Source: Candidatus Neomarinimicrobiota bacterium
Lineage (GTDB): Bacteria; Fidelibacterota; Marinisomatia; Marinisomatales; S15-B10
Length of the DNA stretch: 64,000 nucleotides
NCBI GenBank assembly: GCA_036476315.1
Contig: JAZGBI010000022.1
Coordinates: forward strand, 30,977 to 94,976
Direction of reading: 5' to 3'
Part shown: positions 55,701 through 64,000 of the stretch, in pieces
Layout of the letters: the number at the start of each line of letters is the position of its first letter
Numbering within the stretch: the stretch's first letter is position 1
Position numbers and translations under genes: made by a program
The notes under the pieces: model-generated
Seen by the model: only the letters and a program-made list of their open reading frames with translations
What the model was told of the DNA's origin: nothing
Database searches by the model: none

Positions 55701-56244
55701 GAACCAGTGGGGCATTCCCGTCCCCAGGCTTTTGACAGCAAGTACATCCACAGGACTCAGGTTTTCGGGCAGTCGTCTGCGTCGACCAGAACGTGCAACG
55801 GCGGATAGTGACACGGCTCTCGTGGATACCGCAGCGGCAGGCGGTGATCTTTCAGCCACGGAGAGTATGAAAGTTGAAACGGTGGGCAAGAAACCCGTGC
55901 CGGGAGGAAATCTGTGGGCTCTCGCCCTCAGTCTTCGCTACTCAACAAACCGGACCAATCCCGCGGTACCAAGGGACAATTTCTGGATGAACGCCAATTT
56001 GAGACTCCAGCTCACCAAGTCCTGGCGTGTTCAGTATTCTGCGAGGTTTGACTTGCTCGAGCGTGACATTGTGAGTCACGATATCTATGTCTATCGTGAT
56101 CTCCACTGCTGGGAACTCAGTTTCACCTGGACCCCGGGAGGGTTCGGGAGAGGATTCTATCTCAGGATCAACGTGAAAGCGCCATCGCTGCGTGACATCA
56201 AGGTGGAATCGCGGGGAGGCCGCTGGCAAGGCCCTCGAATCTAA
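52687..56244 (+). CDS. lptD: LPS-assembly protein LptD with extended OstA-repeat N-terminus
   Basis: LptD is the outer membrane barrel that inserts LPS. The 1185-residue product has a signal peptide (about 1-28, formed from simple repeats), a long periplasmic part of OstA/LptA-type repeats (about 35-430; LRGNVKFRKGETTVTADRAT, YRDREGIGTFS), and a barrel of the LptD family (about 480-1185; IPLFALPFAVIPDQSGKRHSG, GWILPSYGENGRQGQYLEGL). Longer than E. coli LptD, mainly in the N-terminal repeats. The Pro-rich ISGIPLFALPFAVIPD and the following GWILP motif are diagnostic. No lptA or lptE gene is in the window. Confidence 0.9.
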   Translation: MRRSLHFSISPILHFCFIIFLLFSISSAEPQERLRLIHADELENITDSDGKAMQFLRGNVKFRKGETTVTADRATYRDREGIGTFSPSVRMERGNQILTSDSLIFDSGNDRVTALGHVQFDDEEYDLLCDTLIYFLEADSGLGSGNVQFTQKSQTITAHRIVYQKKEGEKAASYTAIGEVVIQEEGREATCGRSIYDATAEASILLEDPVVNQEGQILSGSEIYLYYTDDILSRVVIPDQSHVTYHSTGKVRTQSTAGDTSAAEYELKEFEDDMAGKRLEAYLVDGRLDSVRLEGMATTLYHIFDDSLYQGKNIASGDTITLLFEADTAGNEDLKAIHIVGGCRGEYHPDESSSDADSPIFYSADTLHYDIPNEKTILKKSAAVDYEETQLRSGIISVSWEDNLLHALPSGEELPTVTERGRSPMVGESLAYNLSTGRGRVNYGKTRMQDGYYRGTEIRNRSNDIFLVSDGIYTTCDLEPDPHFHFESHRMKMIMSDKIIARPIVFHISGIPLFALPFAVIPDQSGKRHSGWILPSYGENGRQGQYLEGLGYFWAVNDHWNSQFTLDFYDRQGIVFRNSNRYVKRYGFSGNVRFRYNRTVQDQDIASIFGNPGAERWSLGWSHAQKLRHKQSFNVNAQYYNDSQFNRKLGIHRDTRLNQKAISNATYSKSWARLNASMSVNLRETRNLMAESKIDSGSIYYQSPKQAGMRIVETNTVLPSLTLRKGQMQLFGGSGGKTGGPSFYLSYGSTVNNRGAGFYESDSVGVDSLGNAIYEWDDKRQQTWDNSWIHNVSLSGSDRILKHIAIRPSVSLREQWTTKYFDADSADTPGSTVSKFRARHIVSFSLSGNTKLYGLFPVRIGALRAIRHTLTPSVGFSFQPDYSKPLFGYDFGYFKKVPDREGNQVLFDPFSGTAIGSTPRREQRKLNMSIKNVFQAKVGEGEEERKIDRLLTWNMSTSYNFAAETFKLSKLQSSIRAQLPRKLTLDFRMTHDFYGVNSNGEGIATNQWGIPVPRLLTASTSTGLRFSGSRLRRPERATADSDTALVDTAAAGGDLSATESMKVETVGKKPVPGGNLWALALSLRYSTNRTNPAVPRDNFWMNANLRLQLTKSWRVQYSARFDLLERDIVSHDIYVYRDLHCWELSFTWTPGGFGRGFYLRINVKAPSLRDIKVESRGGRWQGPRI

Positions 56245-56290
56245 AAAATAGAACCTTGAAATGGTTTCGCATCCCAACCTTTTCAAGGTT
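56243..56290 (-). terminator. Rho-independent terminator for the cytochrome c gene
   Basis: AACCTTGAAA (56252-56261) and TTTCAAGGTT (56281-56290) form a perfect 10-bp stem. Read on the minus strand the stem is followed by CTATTTTTTAG. It lies 31 bp after the cytochrome gene stop and just after the lptD stop on the other strand. Confidence 0.75.
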
Positions 56291-56321
56291 AATGACTATG
56301 GTGTCAGAACCCGGATCCTTT

Positions 56322-57299
56322 TCACTTCTGACTTAGTTCTTCAGCCTTCTTCATGATATCATGCTTGATGGGCTCCTGGGACCGGAAAAAAGCGATGAGG
56401 TCGTTGATCTCCTCATCGGTCAACAATGTATGGTTGGGAATGCGTGGCATCATGGGCCAGCGGACCATTTCCGTCTCGGGCAGGGGTCGCAGGCGCTTGC
56501 CGTACTTAATGGACTGGTACAGCTCCTCATCCGTAAAGCTGCCGATGCCGGTCTCTTCGTCCGGCGTGAGGTTCGAACATGCAACGAATTTTCCATCAGT
56601 CATCCTATTCGCAAAACCCCCGGCCAGCGGTTCCCCATACTTAGGCATCATACCCGGTGCATAAGCGTGGCAGTCAACACACATCCCCATATAAGCCAGA
56701 CGCTTTCCCCGTTCCACGGGCGTGTCGCTCCGGGGCTCGTAATCGGCAAACATCGGGTTCTTCGTAACCATCCGATAGATCATTCCTGTCGACATGATCA
56801 TGGAGACCGGCAATTTGAGTTTATTATCGGGCACAACGTTTCTGACCGGCTCAGGAACGGTGCGCAGGTACGCCACTATCGAGCAGACCTCCTCCATGCT
56901 CAGAGCAACATCAAATTCGGGCCAGGGCATGGCCGGGAACAACTGCCGGCCGTCTTTGTTGAGTCCCTTCGTAATAGCCCGGATGATTTCGCCGTCCGTC
57001 CAGTTGCCGATTCCTGTTTCCTTGTCCGGGGTAATGTTGGGAACGGTGAGTGTTCCTTCCATTTCAAGTGTCCAGACATCTCCCGCCAGATACTTGTCCA
57101 GTTGTGGATCACCTGCAAAGTTCCCGGTGGTATGACAGGACCCGCACGCCAGGATCCCTTCCGCCAGCTTCGTCCCCAGTTCCACACGCTCCGCTGTGAT
57201 TTCCACTTGGATGTCCGAAGGTGGACCCACCCTCATGGGAATGAAGACAGCACAACCCGTTAGGAGCAGAAAACCAGCGATAAACCAGTTCTTCCTCAT
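56322..57299 (-). CDS. Di-haem cytochrome c lipoprotein
   Basis: The 325-residue product has a lipobox (LLTGC, Cys16), so it is membrane-anchored, then two cytochrome c domains with haem sites CGSCH (about 52-56) and CVDCH (about 210-214). Conserved NITPDKETGIGNWTDGEI and NLTPDEETGIGSFTDEEL repeats follow each haem domain, with Met residues that could be axial ligands. This pattern is common in the cytochrome subunits of membrane dehydrogenases and in c-type carriers; its redox partner is not encoded nearby. It is a single gene with AGGAGA ribosome site and its own terminator. Confidence 0.88.
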   Translation of the reverse strand: MRKNWFIAGFLLLTGCAVFIPMRVGPPSDIQVEITAERVELGTKLAEGILACGSCHTTGNFAGDPQLDKYLAGDVWTLEMEGTLTVPNITPDKETGIGNWTDGEIIRAITKGLNKDGRQLFPAMPWPEFDVALSMEEVCSIVAYLRTVPEPVRNVVPDNKLKLPVSMIMSTGMIYRMVTKNPMFADYEPRSDTPVERGKRLAYMGMCVDCHAYAPGMMPKYGEPLAGGFANRMTDGKFVACSNLTPDEETGIGSFTDEELYQSIKYGKRLRPLPETEMVRWPMMPRIPNHTLLTDEEINDLIAFFRSQEPIKHDIMKKAEELSQK

Positions 57300-57752
57300 A
57301 TCTAGTCTCCTTTCGTGTAGAAGTTCTAGCGGTATTAAGGCAAACTAATGAATTCCCCAGCTTGAATGTGAGTTTAGCTATCCCGAGAATTACAGTCAAG
57401 CTACTTGGACAAGGCCGACTGGTCGATAGTCCTCATTGGAGGTCTTGGAGCTAATTTCATAAGCTGGCTCAGAATGACCTTTGAGGAGAAACCGTCAATT
57501 ATTATCGACCGCCAGAAAGCTTGTCTGAATGACACGGGTAGTTTTCCCAGTAAAAGAATGTATCCCGAAAACGAATTATTGTTTTTAACCGGAACTCTGT
57601 GTTTACCGAGTGAGATTTCTATGCGATTTTGTTGCCTTTTAAATGACTTTGGTTCATATTCCCCGTGGCGGGTGCGATCCCTACTCTAAGAATATGCAAT
57701 TTGGGTCCAATTCCCGATTCTGGCGAACGATCAGGCTCCTAGCTAAACGACC
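57300..57752. other. Intergenic region between cytochrome c and kinase genes
   Basis: One 94-codon open frame (57405-57689, plus, TTG start) has no ribosome site, no recognisable domain and no coding-like composition. Nothing else is seen; promoters of both divergent genes must lie here. Confidence 0.5.
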
Positions 57753-60404
57753 ATGATCGGCAAAACAATATCCCACTTTAAAATCCTCAAAAAGCTTGGT
57801 GAGGGCGGTATGGGTGTAGTGTATAAAGCTGAAGACACCAAGCTTGACCGTCATGTTGCATTAAAGTTCCTCCCATCTCACCTCACTGATAGCGAAGAAG
57901 AAAAACAACGGTTCATCCACGAAGCCAAATCAGCATCGGCTCTGGAGCATCCAAGTATCACAACAATCTATGAGATTGATGAAGTGGAAGGTCAGACTTT
58001 CATAGCCATGGAATGCGTTGAGGGTGAGACATTGAAAGACAAAGTGGAGAAAGGGCCACTGAAGACAAAGGAGTTTTTGAACATCGCCATTGCTGTAGCA
58101 GATGGACTCAATGCAGCACACGAGCATGATATTGTACATCGGGATATCAAGTCTGAGAACATCATGATTCCTAAGACAGGGACTGTGAAGATCATGGATT
58201 TTGGGCTGGCGAAGCGGAAAGGAGTGACGAGGGTTACTAAGGAGGGAAGTACCCTGGGTACTTTGGCGTATATGTCACCTGAACAGGCAGAGGGATTAGA
58301 GGTAGATCGAAGGAGTGATCTCTATTCTTTTGGTGTAGTGATGTATGAGATGGCGACCGGTCAATTACCTTTCAAAGGGGAGCACGATGCCGCGATTCTT
58401 TACGCCATTGTAAATGAGGCTCCCCTTCCCGTCAGTACGATGAATCCCAATATTCCAAAGAAACTTGAAGAGTTCATTCATAAGGCTTTGGAGAAAGAGG
58501 TAGAAGATCGTTATCAACATGCGGATGAACTTCTGGCAGATTTGAATAGGTTGAAGAAGGAAATTGAAACAAAACGGACAGCTATTACTGAAACTCCTCT
58601 TCCAATTACAAAAGAACCAGGCAAAACGCGAGTATGGCGTCGATCCCTGAAAACTCATCGTTGGATGGTGGTCTTCGGAATCATCTTAGTAGCATTGGTA
58701 ACTACCATATTTTTATACCGCAATGGTGAATCCCTTTCTGTCACCGAGGATGTTAGGGAAACCGGAATGGGAGAAAAGTCCATTGCCGTTCTTCCATTCA
58801 CCAACTTCAGTGATAGCAAGGAAGATGAGTTTTTCAGTGATGGGATTACCGAAGACATCATCACACAAATATCTAAGATTGGGGACTTAAAAGTTATCGC
58901 ACGAACCTCCGTGGTGCAGTACAAAAATACTCAAACAAGGATCCGTGACATTGGGAAAGAACTTGGTGTCGCAACAGTACTGGAAGGAAGTGTACGGAGG
59001 TCAGGTCGACGAATCCGAATCGTTGGCCAGCTAATTGATGTGAATACGGAAGAAAACCTCTGGGCAGAAACGTATGACAGGGATTTAAGCGATATCTTTG
59101 CGATTCAGAGTGACGTGGCACGGAAGATTGCTCTGGCCTTAAAGGCAACCCTTACACCGGAAGAGAAGAAGAATATTGAGCGGCAACCTACGAAAAACAT
59201 GGAAGCCTACGACTACTTCCTGCGGGGCAACGACTATTCCGATCGGAGTCTAGTCGAAGGAGATAGGCGGATTGCTGTACAAATGTATGAAAAAGCGATC
59301 GAGTTAGATCCCAAGTTTGCACTGGCCTACGCGAAACTCTCTCGTGGGCACGCCGCAATGTATTGGTTTCACTATGACCGGACGGACGAGCGCTTGGTGA
59401 AGGCGAAGAGCGCAGCGAACAAGTCCTTGGAGCTTGAGCCTGATCTCCCCGAAGCGCATATTGCGCTGGGTTATTACTACTACTGGGGGTTCTTGGATTA
59501 TGGTAACGCCCTGGAGCAGTTCGATATTGCCCAGAAAAGTCAACCAAACAACAGTGACCTATGGGCAAGTATCGGTTATGTAAAAAGGCGTCAGGGCGAG
59601 TTCGAAAAGGCATTGATTAACTTAAAGAAGGCTATAGAACTTGATCCACGCTCTTCAGGAATAGCCTTTCATTTAGCAGAAACTTTCTTCCTCATGCGGG
59701 ATTACTCGAAAGCGGAGCCTTACCTTGACCGCGCTATCTCGTTGGCACCTGATATTTCTTGGCCGTACGCGAATAAGGCTTGGCTATACGTAAGTTGGCA
59801 AGGAAGTACCGAAAGAGCTCGGGAGGTTCTTGAGGAAGCGTTGGAAAAAGTGGACCGAGAAGAGCTTGTCTACGATTGGGTGTGGCTGGATCTGTTTGAT
59901 GGAGACTACGAAGCGGCGTTGGAGCGACTCTCCTTGGGATCTTTAGAGACCTATGAAGATCAATTTGACTTTATCCCAAAGTCCTTACTATATGCTCAAA
60001 TCTATGGTTTCATCAACCAACGGGAGTTGGAGCAAATCTATTACGACTCCGCTCGAGTCATATTGGAGAGAAATCTCCAGGAGCAGCCCGGAGATGCGCG
60101 ATTCCACAGTTCTCTCGGCATCGCTTATGCTGGCCTTGGCCGCAAGAACGAGGCGATCCGGGAAGGAAAGCTGGCGGTGGAGTTGCTTCCCGTTTCCAAG
60201 GAAGCCTGGAAAGGGGTTGTTCGACTCGAGGACTTGGCTCAAATATACGCGATGGTTGGACAATACAATGATGCTATCGACCAGCTCGAGTTCCTACTGT
60301 CCGTCCCTGGAACGATTTCGATATCTTTGCTTCGCGTCAATCCAATCTGGGATCCCCTTCGTGATCATCCGCGGTTTCAGAAGCTGATAAAGAAGAAAGC
60401 CTAA
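57753..60404 (+). CDS. Ser/Thr protein kinase with TolB-like domain and TPR repeats (membrane-anchored)
   Basis: The 883-residue protein has a PknB-type kinase (about 5-270: glycine loop GEGGMGVVY, VALKFL lysine, HRDIKSENIM, DFGLAK, and SPEQAEGLE), a membrane helix (about 304-324), a TolB/FlgO-like domain (about 340-470: KSIAVLPFTNFSDSKEDEFF, LEGSVRRSGRRIRI) and about eight TPR units (about 500-870). The kinase is inside the cell and the sensing domains outside. Such proteins are strongly amplified in several FCB lineages. Targets and signal are unknown. Its stop overlaps the ATG of the next, paralogous gene (TAATG). Confidence 0.9.
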   Translation: MIGKTISHFKILKKLGEGGMGVVYKAEDTKLDRHVALKFLPSHLTDSEEEKQRFIHEAKSASALEHPSITTIYEIDEVEGQTFIAMECVEGETLKDKVEKGPLKTKEFLNIAIAVADGLNAAHEHDIVHRDIKSENIMIPKTGTVKIMDFGLAKRKGVTRVTKEGSTLGTLAYMSPEQAEGLEVDRRSDLYSFGVVMYEMATGQLPFKGEHDAAILYAIVNEAPLPVSTMNPNIPKKLEEFIHKALEKEVEDRYQHADELLADLNRLKKEIETKRTAITETPLPITKEPGKTRVWRRSLKTHRWMVVFGIILVALVTTIFLYRNGESLSVTEDVRETGMGEKSIAVLPFTNFSDSKEDEFFSDGITEDIITQISKIGDLKVIARTSVVQYKNTQTRIRDIGKELGVATVLEGSVRRSGRRIRIVGQLIDVNTEENLWAETYDRDLSDIFAIQSDVARKIALALKATLTPEEKKNIERQPTKNMEAYDYFLRGNDYSDRSLVEGDRRIAVQMYEKAIELDPKFALAYAKLSRGHAAMYWFHYDRTDERLVKAKSAANKSLELEPDLPEAHIALGYYYYWGFLDYGNALEQFDIAQKSQPNNSDLWASIGYVKRRQGEFEKALINLKKAIELDPRSSGIAFHLAETFFLMRDYSKAEPYLDRAISLAPDISWPYANKAWLYVSWQGSTERAREVLEEALEKVDREELVYDWVWLDLFDGDYEAALERLSLGSLETYEDQFDFIPKSLLYAQIYGFINQRELEQIYYDSARVILERNLQEQPGDARFHSSLGIAYAGLGRKNEAIREGKLAVELLPVSKEAWKGVVRLEDLAQIYAMVGQYNDAIDQLEFLLSVPGTISISLLRVNPIWDPLRDHPRFQKLIKKKA

Positions 60405-62581
60405 TGTTGTCTATGATCCTCCAAAAGAACGGCGGACAAGTCGGCCAAACCATTTCCCACTATAAAGTCCTCGAAAAGCTTGGCGAAGGCGGTATGGGTA
60501 TCGTCTATAAAGCCGAGGACACCAAACTCAAACGAACCGTCGCCCTTAAGTTCTTGCCCCACCATCTTCTGGCTAATGAAGAGGACAAGACCCGGTTCCT
60601 CCACGAAGCGCAAGCTGCCTCATCTCTGAGCCATCCCAATATCATGACTATCCATGAGATTGATGAGGTAGAGGATCCCGACACGGCGGGCAGGCAAACA
60701 TTCATCGCCATGGAGTACGTGGAAGGTGAGACGCTCAAGGACAAGGTGGAAAAGGGACCCCTGAAAACCAAAGAACTTCTGAAAATTGCCATTGCCGTAG
60801 CGGATGGGCTCAATGCAGCTCACCGGAAGGATATCGTCCACCGCGATATTAAGTCCGAGAACATCATGATTTCCACCGAAGGACTGGTAAAGATCATGGA
60901 CTTCGGCTTGGCCAGGAGGAAAGGGGAAACAAGAATTACCAAGACAGGGAGCACGATGGGGACTCTCGCGTACATGTCGCCGGAGCAGGTGCAAGGACTT
61001 GAAGTAGATCATCGATCAGATCTCTGGTCCTTTGGGGTCGTGTTACATGAAATGTTGACGGGGGAGCTGCCGTTTCGCGGTGAGCACGAAGCAGCCGTTA
61101 TTTATGAGATTGTCAACCAAGATCCTAGGCCGGTAGAGGTCCTCCGACAAGATCGCCTGAAAGAGCTTGCATCAATTGTTCATCACCTCTTGACGAAGGA
61201 GCCGTCTGAGCGTTTAGGGTCTGCACAGGAGCTCGTAACAAAACTAAACAAGATTACTCCTCAGGCAGTAAAAGCCTCTCCATTGTCCCGGGGAAAGGAG
61301 AAGTCCATTGCAGTTCTCTATTTTGAGAATATGAGTTCAGATAAAGAGAGTGATTATTTTTGCTCCGGTATGACTGAAGATATTATCACTGACCTTTCGA
61401 AGATCAAGATGTTGAAAGTGGTCTCTCGAACGGACGTGCTTCCATTCCGCGACAAACAGATAAGTACCCGCCGGATTGGTGAAGCACTGAATGTGAACTA
61501 CATTTTAGAGGGCAGCATGCGGAAGGCCGGAGAAAGAATCCGCATTACCTCTCAACTTATCGATGTGCGAAGTGGTTTTCACGTCTGGGCAGAGCGGTTT
61601 GACCGGAAATTGGAAAACATTTTTGATCTCCAGAGCGAAGTATCCCAGAAGATTGTGGAAGCATTTCCAATAACGCTCAGTACAAGTGAAAGGGAGGCAC
61701 TCGAGAAAAGACCGACTGAAAATCTTGAGGCCTACGATTATTATCTCCGGGGAAAAGAATTTTCCTTGCGACGTTCGAGACGTGATAATCAGTATACGAT
61801 CGACATGTTCAAGAAAGCACTTACAATAGACCCTGATTTTTCTCTTGCCTACACGGGACTTGCGGAAGCCTATGCCTATAGGTACCTGTGGTGGGATTCT
61901 GACTCCTCGCTTGCAAATAAAGCAATCGAGGCAAGTCAAAAAGCTGTCCAGCTCAATCCGGCTCTTCCGGAAGCACACTTCGCGCTGGGACTTGCGTCCC
62001 AGATTGAAAACCACTTTGATGAGGCAAAGCGTGAATATCACACTGCCATCGCCCTCAAATCGGACTTCTACGACGCATATCGATGGCTGGGACATGCGTA
62101 CGACATATTGGGCAATTTGAACGAAGCAGAGGAGTGTTATCGCAAGGCGATAAAAATCAAGCCCTACAGCGAGGAGCCAGTGATGTTCTTGGAGATGAAT
62201 CGCCGTAAAGCGGGTGACCTGGAAGAGTCAAAAAGACTTCAGCAAGAACTAGGGGAGCTGATAAAGAGGAAGCTCGACCTCAATCCTGACGACACGATTA
62301 CTCTAAGCCGAGCACCATCTGCCTATTTGAATTTGGGGATGAAGGAGGAGGTTCTCAAAGCGATTAAGCGCATTCTGGAAATCGATCCGAACGATGGACT
62401 ATTCCTTTTCAACATTGCTTGTGCATATGCAAAAATGGGAGACAAAAAGCGGGGGCTTCGTTACCTAAAAAGGGCGTTCAAGAGTGGCTGGCGTGTGCGA
62501 GAATGGGCACAGAGCGACCCAGACCTCGACACCCTCCGGGAGGAGGAGGAGTTTCAATCTTTAGTCGAACAGATGCATTAG
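60404..62581 (+). CDS. Ser/Thr protein kinase with TolB-like domain and TPR repeats (no membrane helix)
   Basis: This 725-residue paralogue of the preceding protein has the same order: kinase (about 20-290, GEGGMGIVY, HRDIKSENIM, DFGLARRKG), TolB/FlgO-like domain (about 300-430, EKSIAVLYFENMSS, LEGSMRKAGERIRI), and TPR units (about 455-720). Unlike the first, it has no membrane helix between kinase and TolB-like parts, so it is predicted cytosolic. The kinase regions are very close, showing a tandem duplication. A third, decayed copy follows directly. Confidence 0.9.
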   Translation: MLSMILQKNGGQVGQTISHYKVLEKLGEGGMGIVYKAEDTKLKRTVALKFLPHHLLANEEDKTRFLHEAQAASSLSHPNIMTIHEIDEVEDPDTAGRQTFIAMEYVEGETLKDKVEKGPLKTKELLKIAIAVADGLNAAHRKDIVHRDIKSENIMISTEGLVKIMDFGLARRKGETRITKTGSTMGTLAYMSPEQVQGLEVDHRSDLWSFGVVLHEMLTGELPFRGEHEAAVIYEIVNQDPRPVEVLRQDRLKELASIVHHLLTKEPSERLGSAQELVTKLNKITPQAVKASPLSRGKEKSIAVLYFENMSSDKESDYFCSGMTEDIITDLSKIKMLKVVSRTDVLPFRDKQISTRRIGEALNVNYILEGSMRKAGERIRITSQLIDVRSGFHVWAERFDRKLENIFDLQSEVSQKIVEAFPITLSTSEREALEKRPTENLEAYDYYLRGKEFSLRRSRRDNQYTIDMFKKALTIDPDFSLAYTGLAEAYAYRYLWWDSDSSLANKAIEASQKAVQLNPALPEAHFALGLASQIENHFDEAKREYHTAIALKSDFYDAYRWLGHAYDILGNLNEAEECYRKAIKIKPYSEEPVMFLEMNRRKAGDLEESKRLQQELGELIKRKLDLNPDDTITLSRAPSAYLNLGMKEEVLKAIKRILEIDPNDGLFLFNIACAYAKMGDKKRGLRYLKRAFKSGWRVREWAQSDPDLDTLREEEEFQSLVEQMH

Positions 62582-62583
62582 AG

Positions 62584-62779
62584 ATGATCGGCCAAATCAT
62601 CTCGCACCATCGCGGCGGTAGCCCGTCAGGAGCCGGGCCAAAGGTCAGTCATTTGGAATGGAACCAATGACCTGGACGAGCAGGTAAGCGGTGGCGTTTA
62701 CCTGTACCGTATCTCCGCAGGATTCTTCGGACAGGCAGGCAATTTCACCCAGACCCGCAAGATGATTCTTCTGAGGTAG
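62584..62779 (+). pseudogene. Decayed third kinase start joined to a type IX secretion sorting-domain remnant
   Basis: Directly after the second kinase, ATG at 62584 begins MIGQIISHH, matching the first residues of the two kinases (GKTISHF/GQTISHY), then diverges and stops at 62668-62670. Shifted by one frame, 62642-62779 encodes SVIWNGTNDLDEQVSGGVYL, continuing YRISAG and ending in RKMILLR and a stop. That is the C-terminal sorting-domain pattern (type IX secretion/FlgD-like: WNGTN..G..VSGGVYLYR..rKMxLL). The piece is too short to be a gene. It seems to be the scar of a deletion joining two genes. Confidence 0.7.
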
Positions 62780-63156
62780 AGGCAGCGCGGAAATAGCCCT
62801 GCTCGATCCGGTTTACGTCATAGCCAAGTGACATGCCGGTTTTCACCCGAAGCTGTAACCGCCGGTATTTCTTAAGTTACACTGACAGTCGATATACCTA
62901 AAAACCCGCTGAGCTATTTGGCCCGTGTTTGTTTGAATCCAGCCTCTGATACCGATATGAAACTCGAATTTCTGAGGTGAAAAGGGGGGGTTTAATATCT
63001 CCTTTTTCTTATCTTTCAGTGAATTATTTATGATAGGATATGACAGATTAGGAAATATTCCATGGATACCACCTCGTCGAGGCGGTGTATGCCAATTTTC
63101 ACTATTCAGGTTGTACGTACAGGACGAACAATCCTATGGTATGGAGGCAGGAAGAC
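62780..63156. other. Intergenic region, nothing recognised
   Basis: There is no gene-like ORF, repeat match or clear hairpin in this 377-bp stretch. It should contain the promoter of the following gene; GGAGG at 63143-63147 and AGGAAG at 63148-63153 are the ribosome site candidates. Confidence 0.5.
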
Positions 63157-64000
63157 ATGACATTGGAAATCAATGAGGACAACCTCGAAGAAAGACTCGA
63201 GGAGCTTGAACGGGCAAGAAGCTGGAGTCCACGTGTCGTTGCAAAATTGGAATCATTCATTCGTTCCGAGGATGACTTTCTTCTATTTCGAATCAATCCC
63301 ATTCAATTTGCGAAAGACAAGAGTATTTCAGAGGAACAGGCTATAAATCTCTTTCTTTATGGCAGGAAGGCGGGTCTTTTTCAAATGGACTGGCAGTTGT
63401 TATGTAAGGGATGTGGTGATGTAGTAGAGAGTTTCAGTTCCCTTGACGTGGTGGATTCACAATATTTCTGTAACTTTTGCTCGACCGACTATGAAGCTTC
63501 AATGGATGATATGATTGAGGTAAGCTTCACAATTTCCCCCCACGTTCGTAGGATTCGGTGCCATGATCCCAACTCTCTTTCGGCGGAAGAATATTTTCTG
63601 AAATATAAGATGAGCCGTAATGCGCGGGTAAATGGTGGCAGGAAACTTGTGGAATACCTATTGGATTACAGTCGGTTGATGACCTTCTTGGAACCGGGTG
63701 AAATAAGAGATTTTGAATTGGAAGTTACACCGAGCGTTCTGGCCACTACCATCGGACTTACATTTCAGGTGGAAGGAAAGGCGAAAGACAAGGGACAGTC
63801 TTTTTCTCATAAGATTCGTGAGATTTCGGATAGGCATTTCGAAACTTTGACTCCTGGGGAATTGACCCTGCGGCTGGTAAACGACACACCTAATCGAATG
63901 CCCATTGCCATCTTTAATTTCCCGTCTCCTCCAACAACCCCTGATTTTGATCCCTTTCTTTCTGGCAAAAAGCTTTTGACGACTCAAACCTTTCGAGACT
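63157..64000 (+). CDS. DUF5939 domain protein, N-terminal part (probable adenylate cyclase; runs off the window)
   Basis: The first 281 codons are present and the frame is still open at the edge. The N-terminal sequence has a helical lead (LEERLEELERARSWSPRVVA), LFRINPIQFAKDK, a four-cysteine zinc-ribbon (CKGCG..CNFC) and a beta-rich part with LEPGEIRDFELEV. This is the layout of the DUF5939 module that precedes an adenylate/guanylate cyclase catalytic domain in many bacterial proteins. The cyclase domain would be outside the window. An active cyclase here would make the ligand for the cNMP-binding protein at 25126-25632, though distance makes that only suggestive. Confidence 0.75.
   Translation, partial: MTLEINEDNLEERLEELERARSWSPRVVAKLESFIRSEDDFLLFRINPIQFAKDKSISEEQAINLFLYGRKAGLFQMDWQLLCKGCGDVVESFSSLDVVDSQYFCNFCSTDYEASMDDMIEVSFTISPHVRRIRCHDPNSLSAEEYFLKYKMSRNARVNGGRKLVEYLLDYSRLMTFLEPGEIRDFELEVTPSVLATTIGLTFQVEGKAKDKGQSFSHKIREISDRHFETLTPGELTLRLVNDTPNRMPIAIFNFPSPPTTPDFDPFLSGKKLLTTQTFRD

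Noticed and set aside
57405..57689. 94-codon open frame between cytochrome and kinase genes
   Set aside because: TTG start without ribosome site, no domain, and composition unlike neighbours; more likely chance.

Overview
The window (about 64 kb, moderate GC, densely coding) looks like chromosome from an uncultured Gram-negative bacterium of the FCB (Fibrobacteres-Chlorobi-Bacteroidetes) assemblage. A Neomarinimicrobiota-like, KSB1-like or Ignavibacteria-like lineage fits, but I cannot fix the phylum. Reasons: a complete Kdo/LPS-export gene set, a short region-1.1-less primary sigma factor, DUF4835 (PorD-like) and PorV-like/OmpP1 proteins, a remnant of a type IX secretion sorting domain, DUF2723 and DUF4139 proteins, and Ser/Thr kinases carrying TolB-like and TPR domains. 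GTG and TTG starts are common. Intergenic spaces hold several families of dispersed palindromic repeats.

Layout. 1-8497 (minus): one tightly overlapping operon, kdsB-pyrG-kdsA-kdsC-kdsD-lptC-lptB-rpoN-hflK-hflC, joining Kdo synthesis, LPS export, sigma-54 and the FtsH regulators. 8771-14878 (minus): a tripartite efflux operon (TolC-like channel, MacA-like adaptor, ABC ATPase, two MacB-type permeases). 15217-16244 (plus): primary sigma factor and ribosomal protein bS21. 16869-21693 (plus): phosphohexomutase-family protein, DeoC, an aldehyde dehydrogenase and a truncated aldehyde dehydrogenase-like protein, suggesting deoxyribose-phosphate breakdown. 21749-32002 (plus): rRNA/tRNA m5U methyltransferase, K+ channel plus cyclic-nucleotide-binding protein, valS, a DUF4139 protein and recG. 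32041-37170 (plus): methyltransferase, DUF1844 protein, large DUF2723 membrane protein and GT2 glycosyltransferase. 37137-42648: PorD-like protein (minus), CCA/poly(A) polymerase-like nucleotidyltransferase (plus), then an outer membrane protein and a Tyr/Trp-rich lipoprotein (minus) behind an excellent sigma-54 promoter. 42883-45998 (plus): an unusual pair, a cysteine-synthase-fold protein lacking the PLP lysine and an NtrC-like AAA+ protein lacking GAFTGA. 46117-50999 (minus): a probable undescribed secreted-peptide system. 51235-56244 (plus): rarA and lptD. 56322-57299 (minus): di-haem cytochrome c lipoprotein. 57753-64000 (plus): two tandem kinase/TolB/TPR proteins, a decayed third copy joined to a type IX sorting-domain remnant, and the start of a DUF5939 (adenylate-cyclase-associated) protein.

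The most interesting locus is 46117-50999. A small protein carries both a Sec signal peptide and a double-glycine leader, followed by a 55-residue hydrophobic core with two cysteines. It sits with a membrane-anchored stand-alone C39-type protease, a thioredoxin-fold CxxC protein, two membrane subunits, an ABC ATPase and a Yip1-domain protein. I infer a two-step export and maturation route (Sec, then C39 cleavage, then disulfide formation) for a bacteriocin-like or signalling peptide, with the ABC unit as exporter or self-immunity. The second candidate is the lysine-less PLP-fold protein with its GAFTGA-less AAA+ partner next to a sigma-54 promoter.
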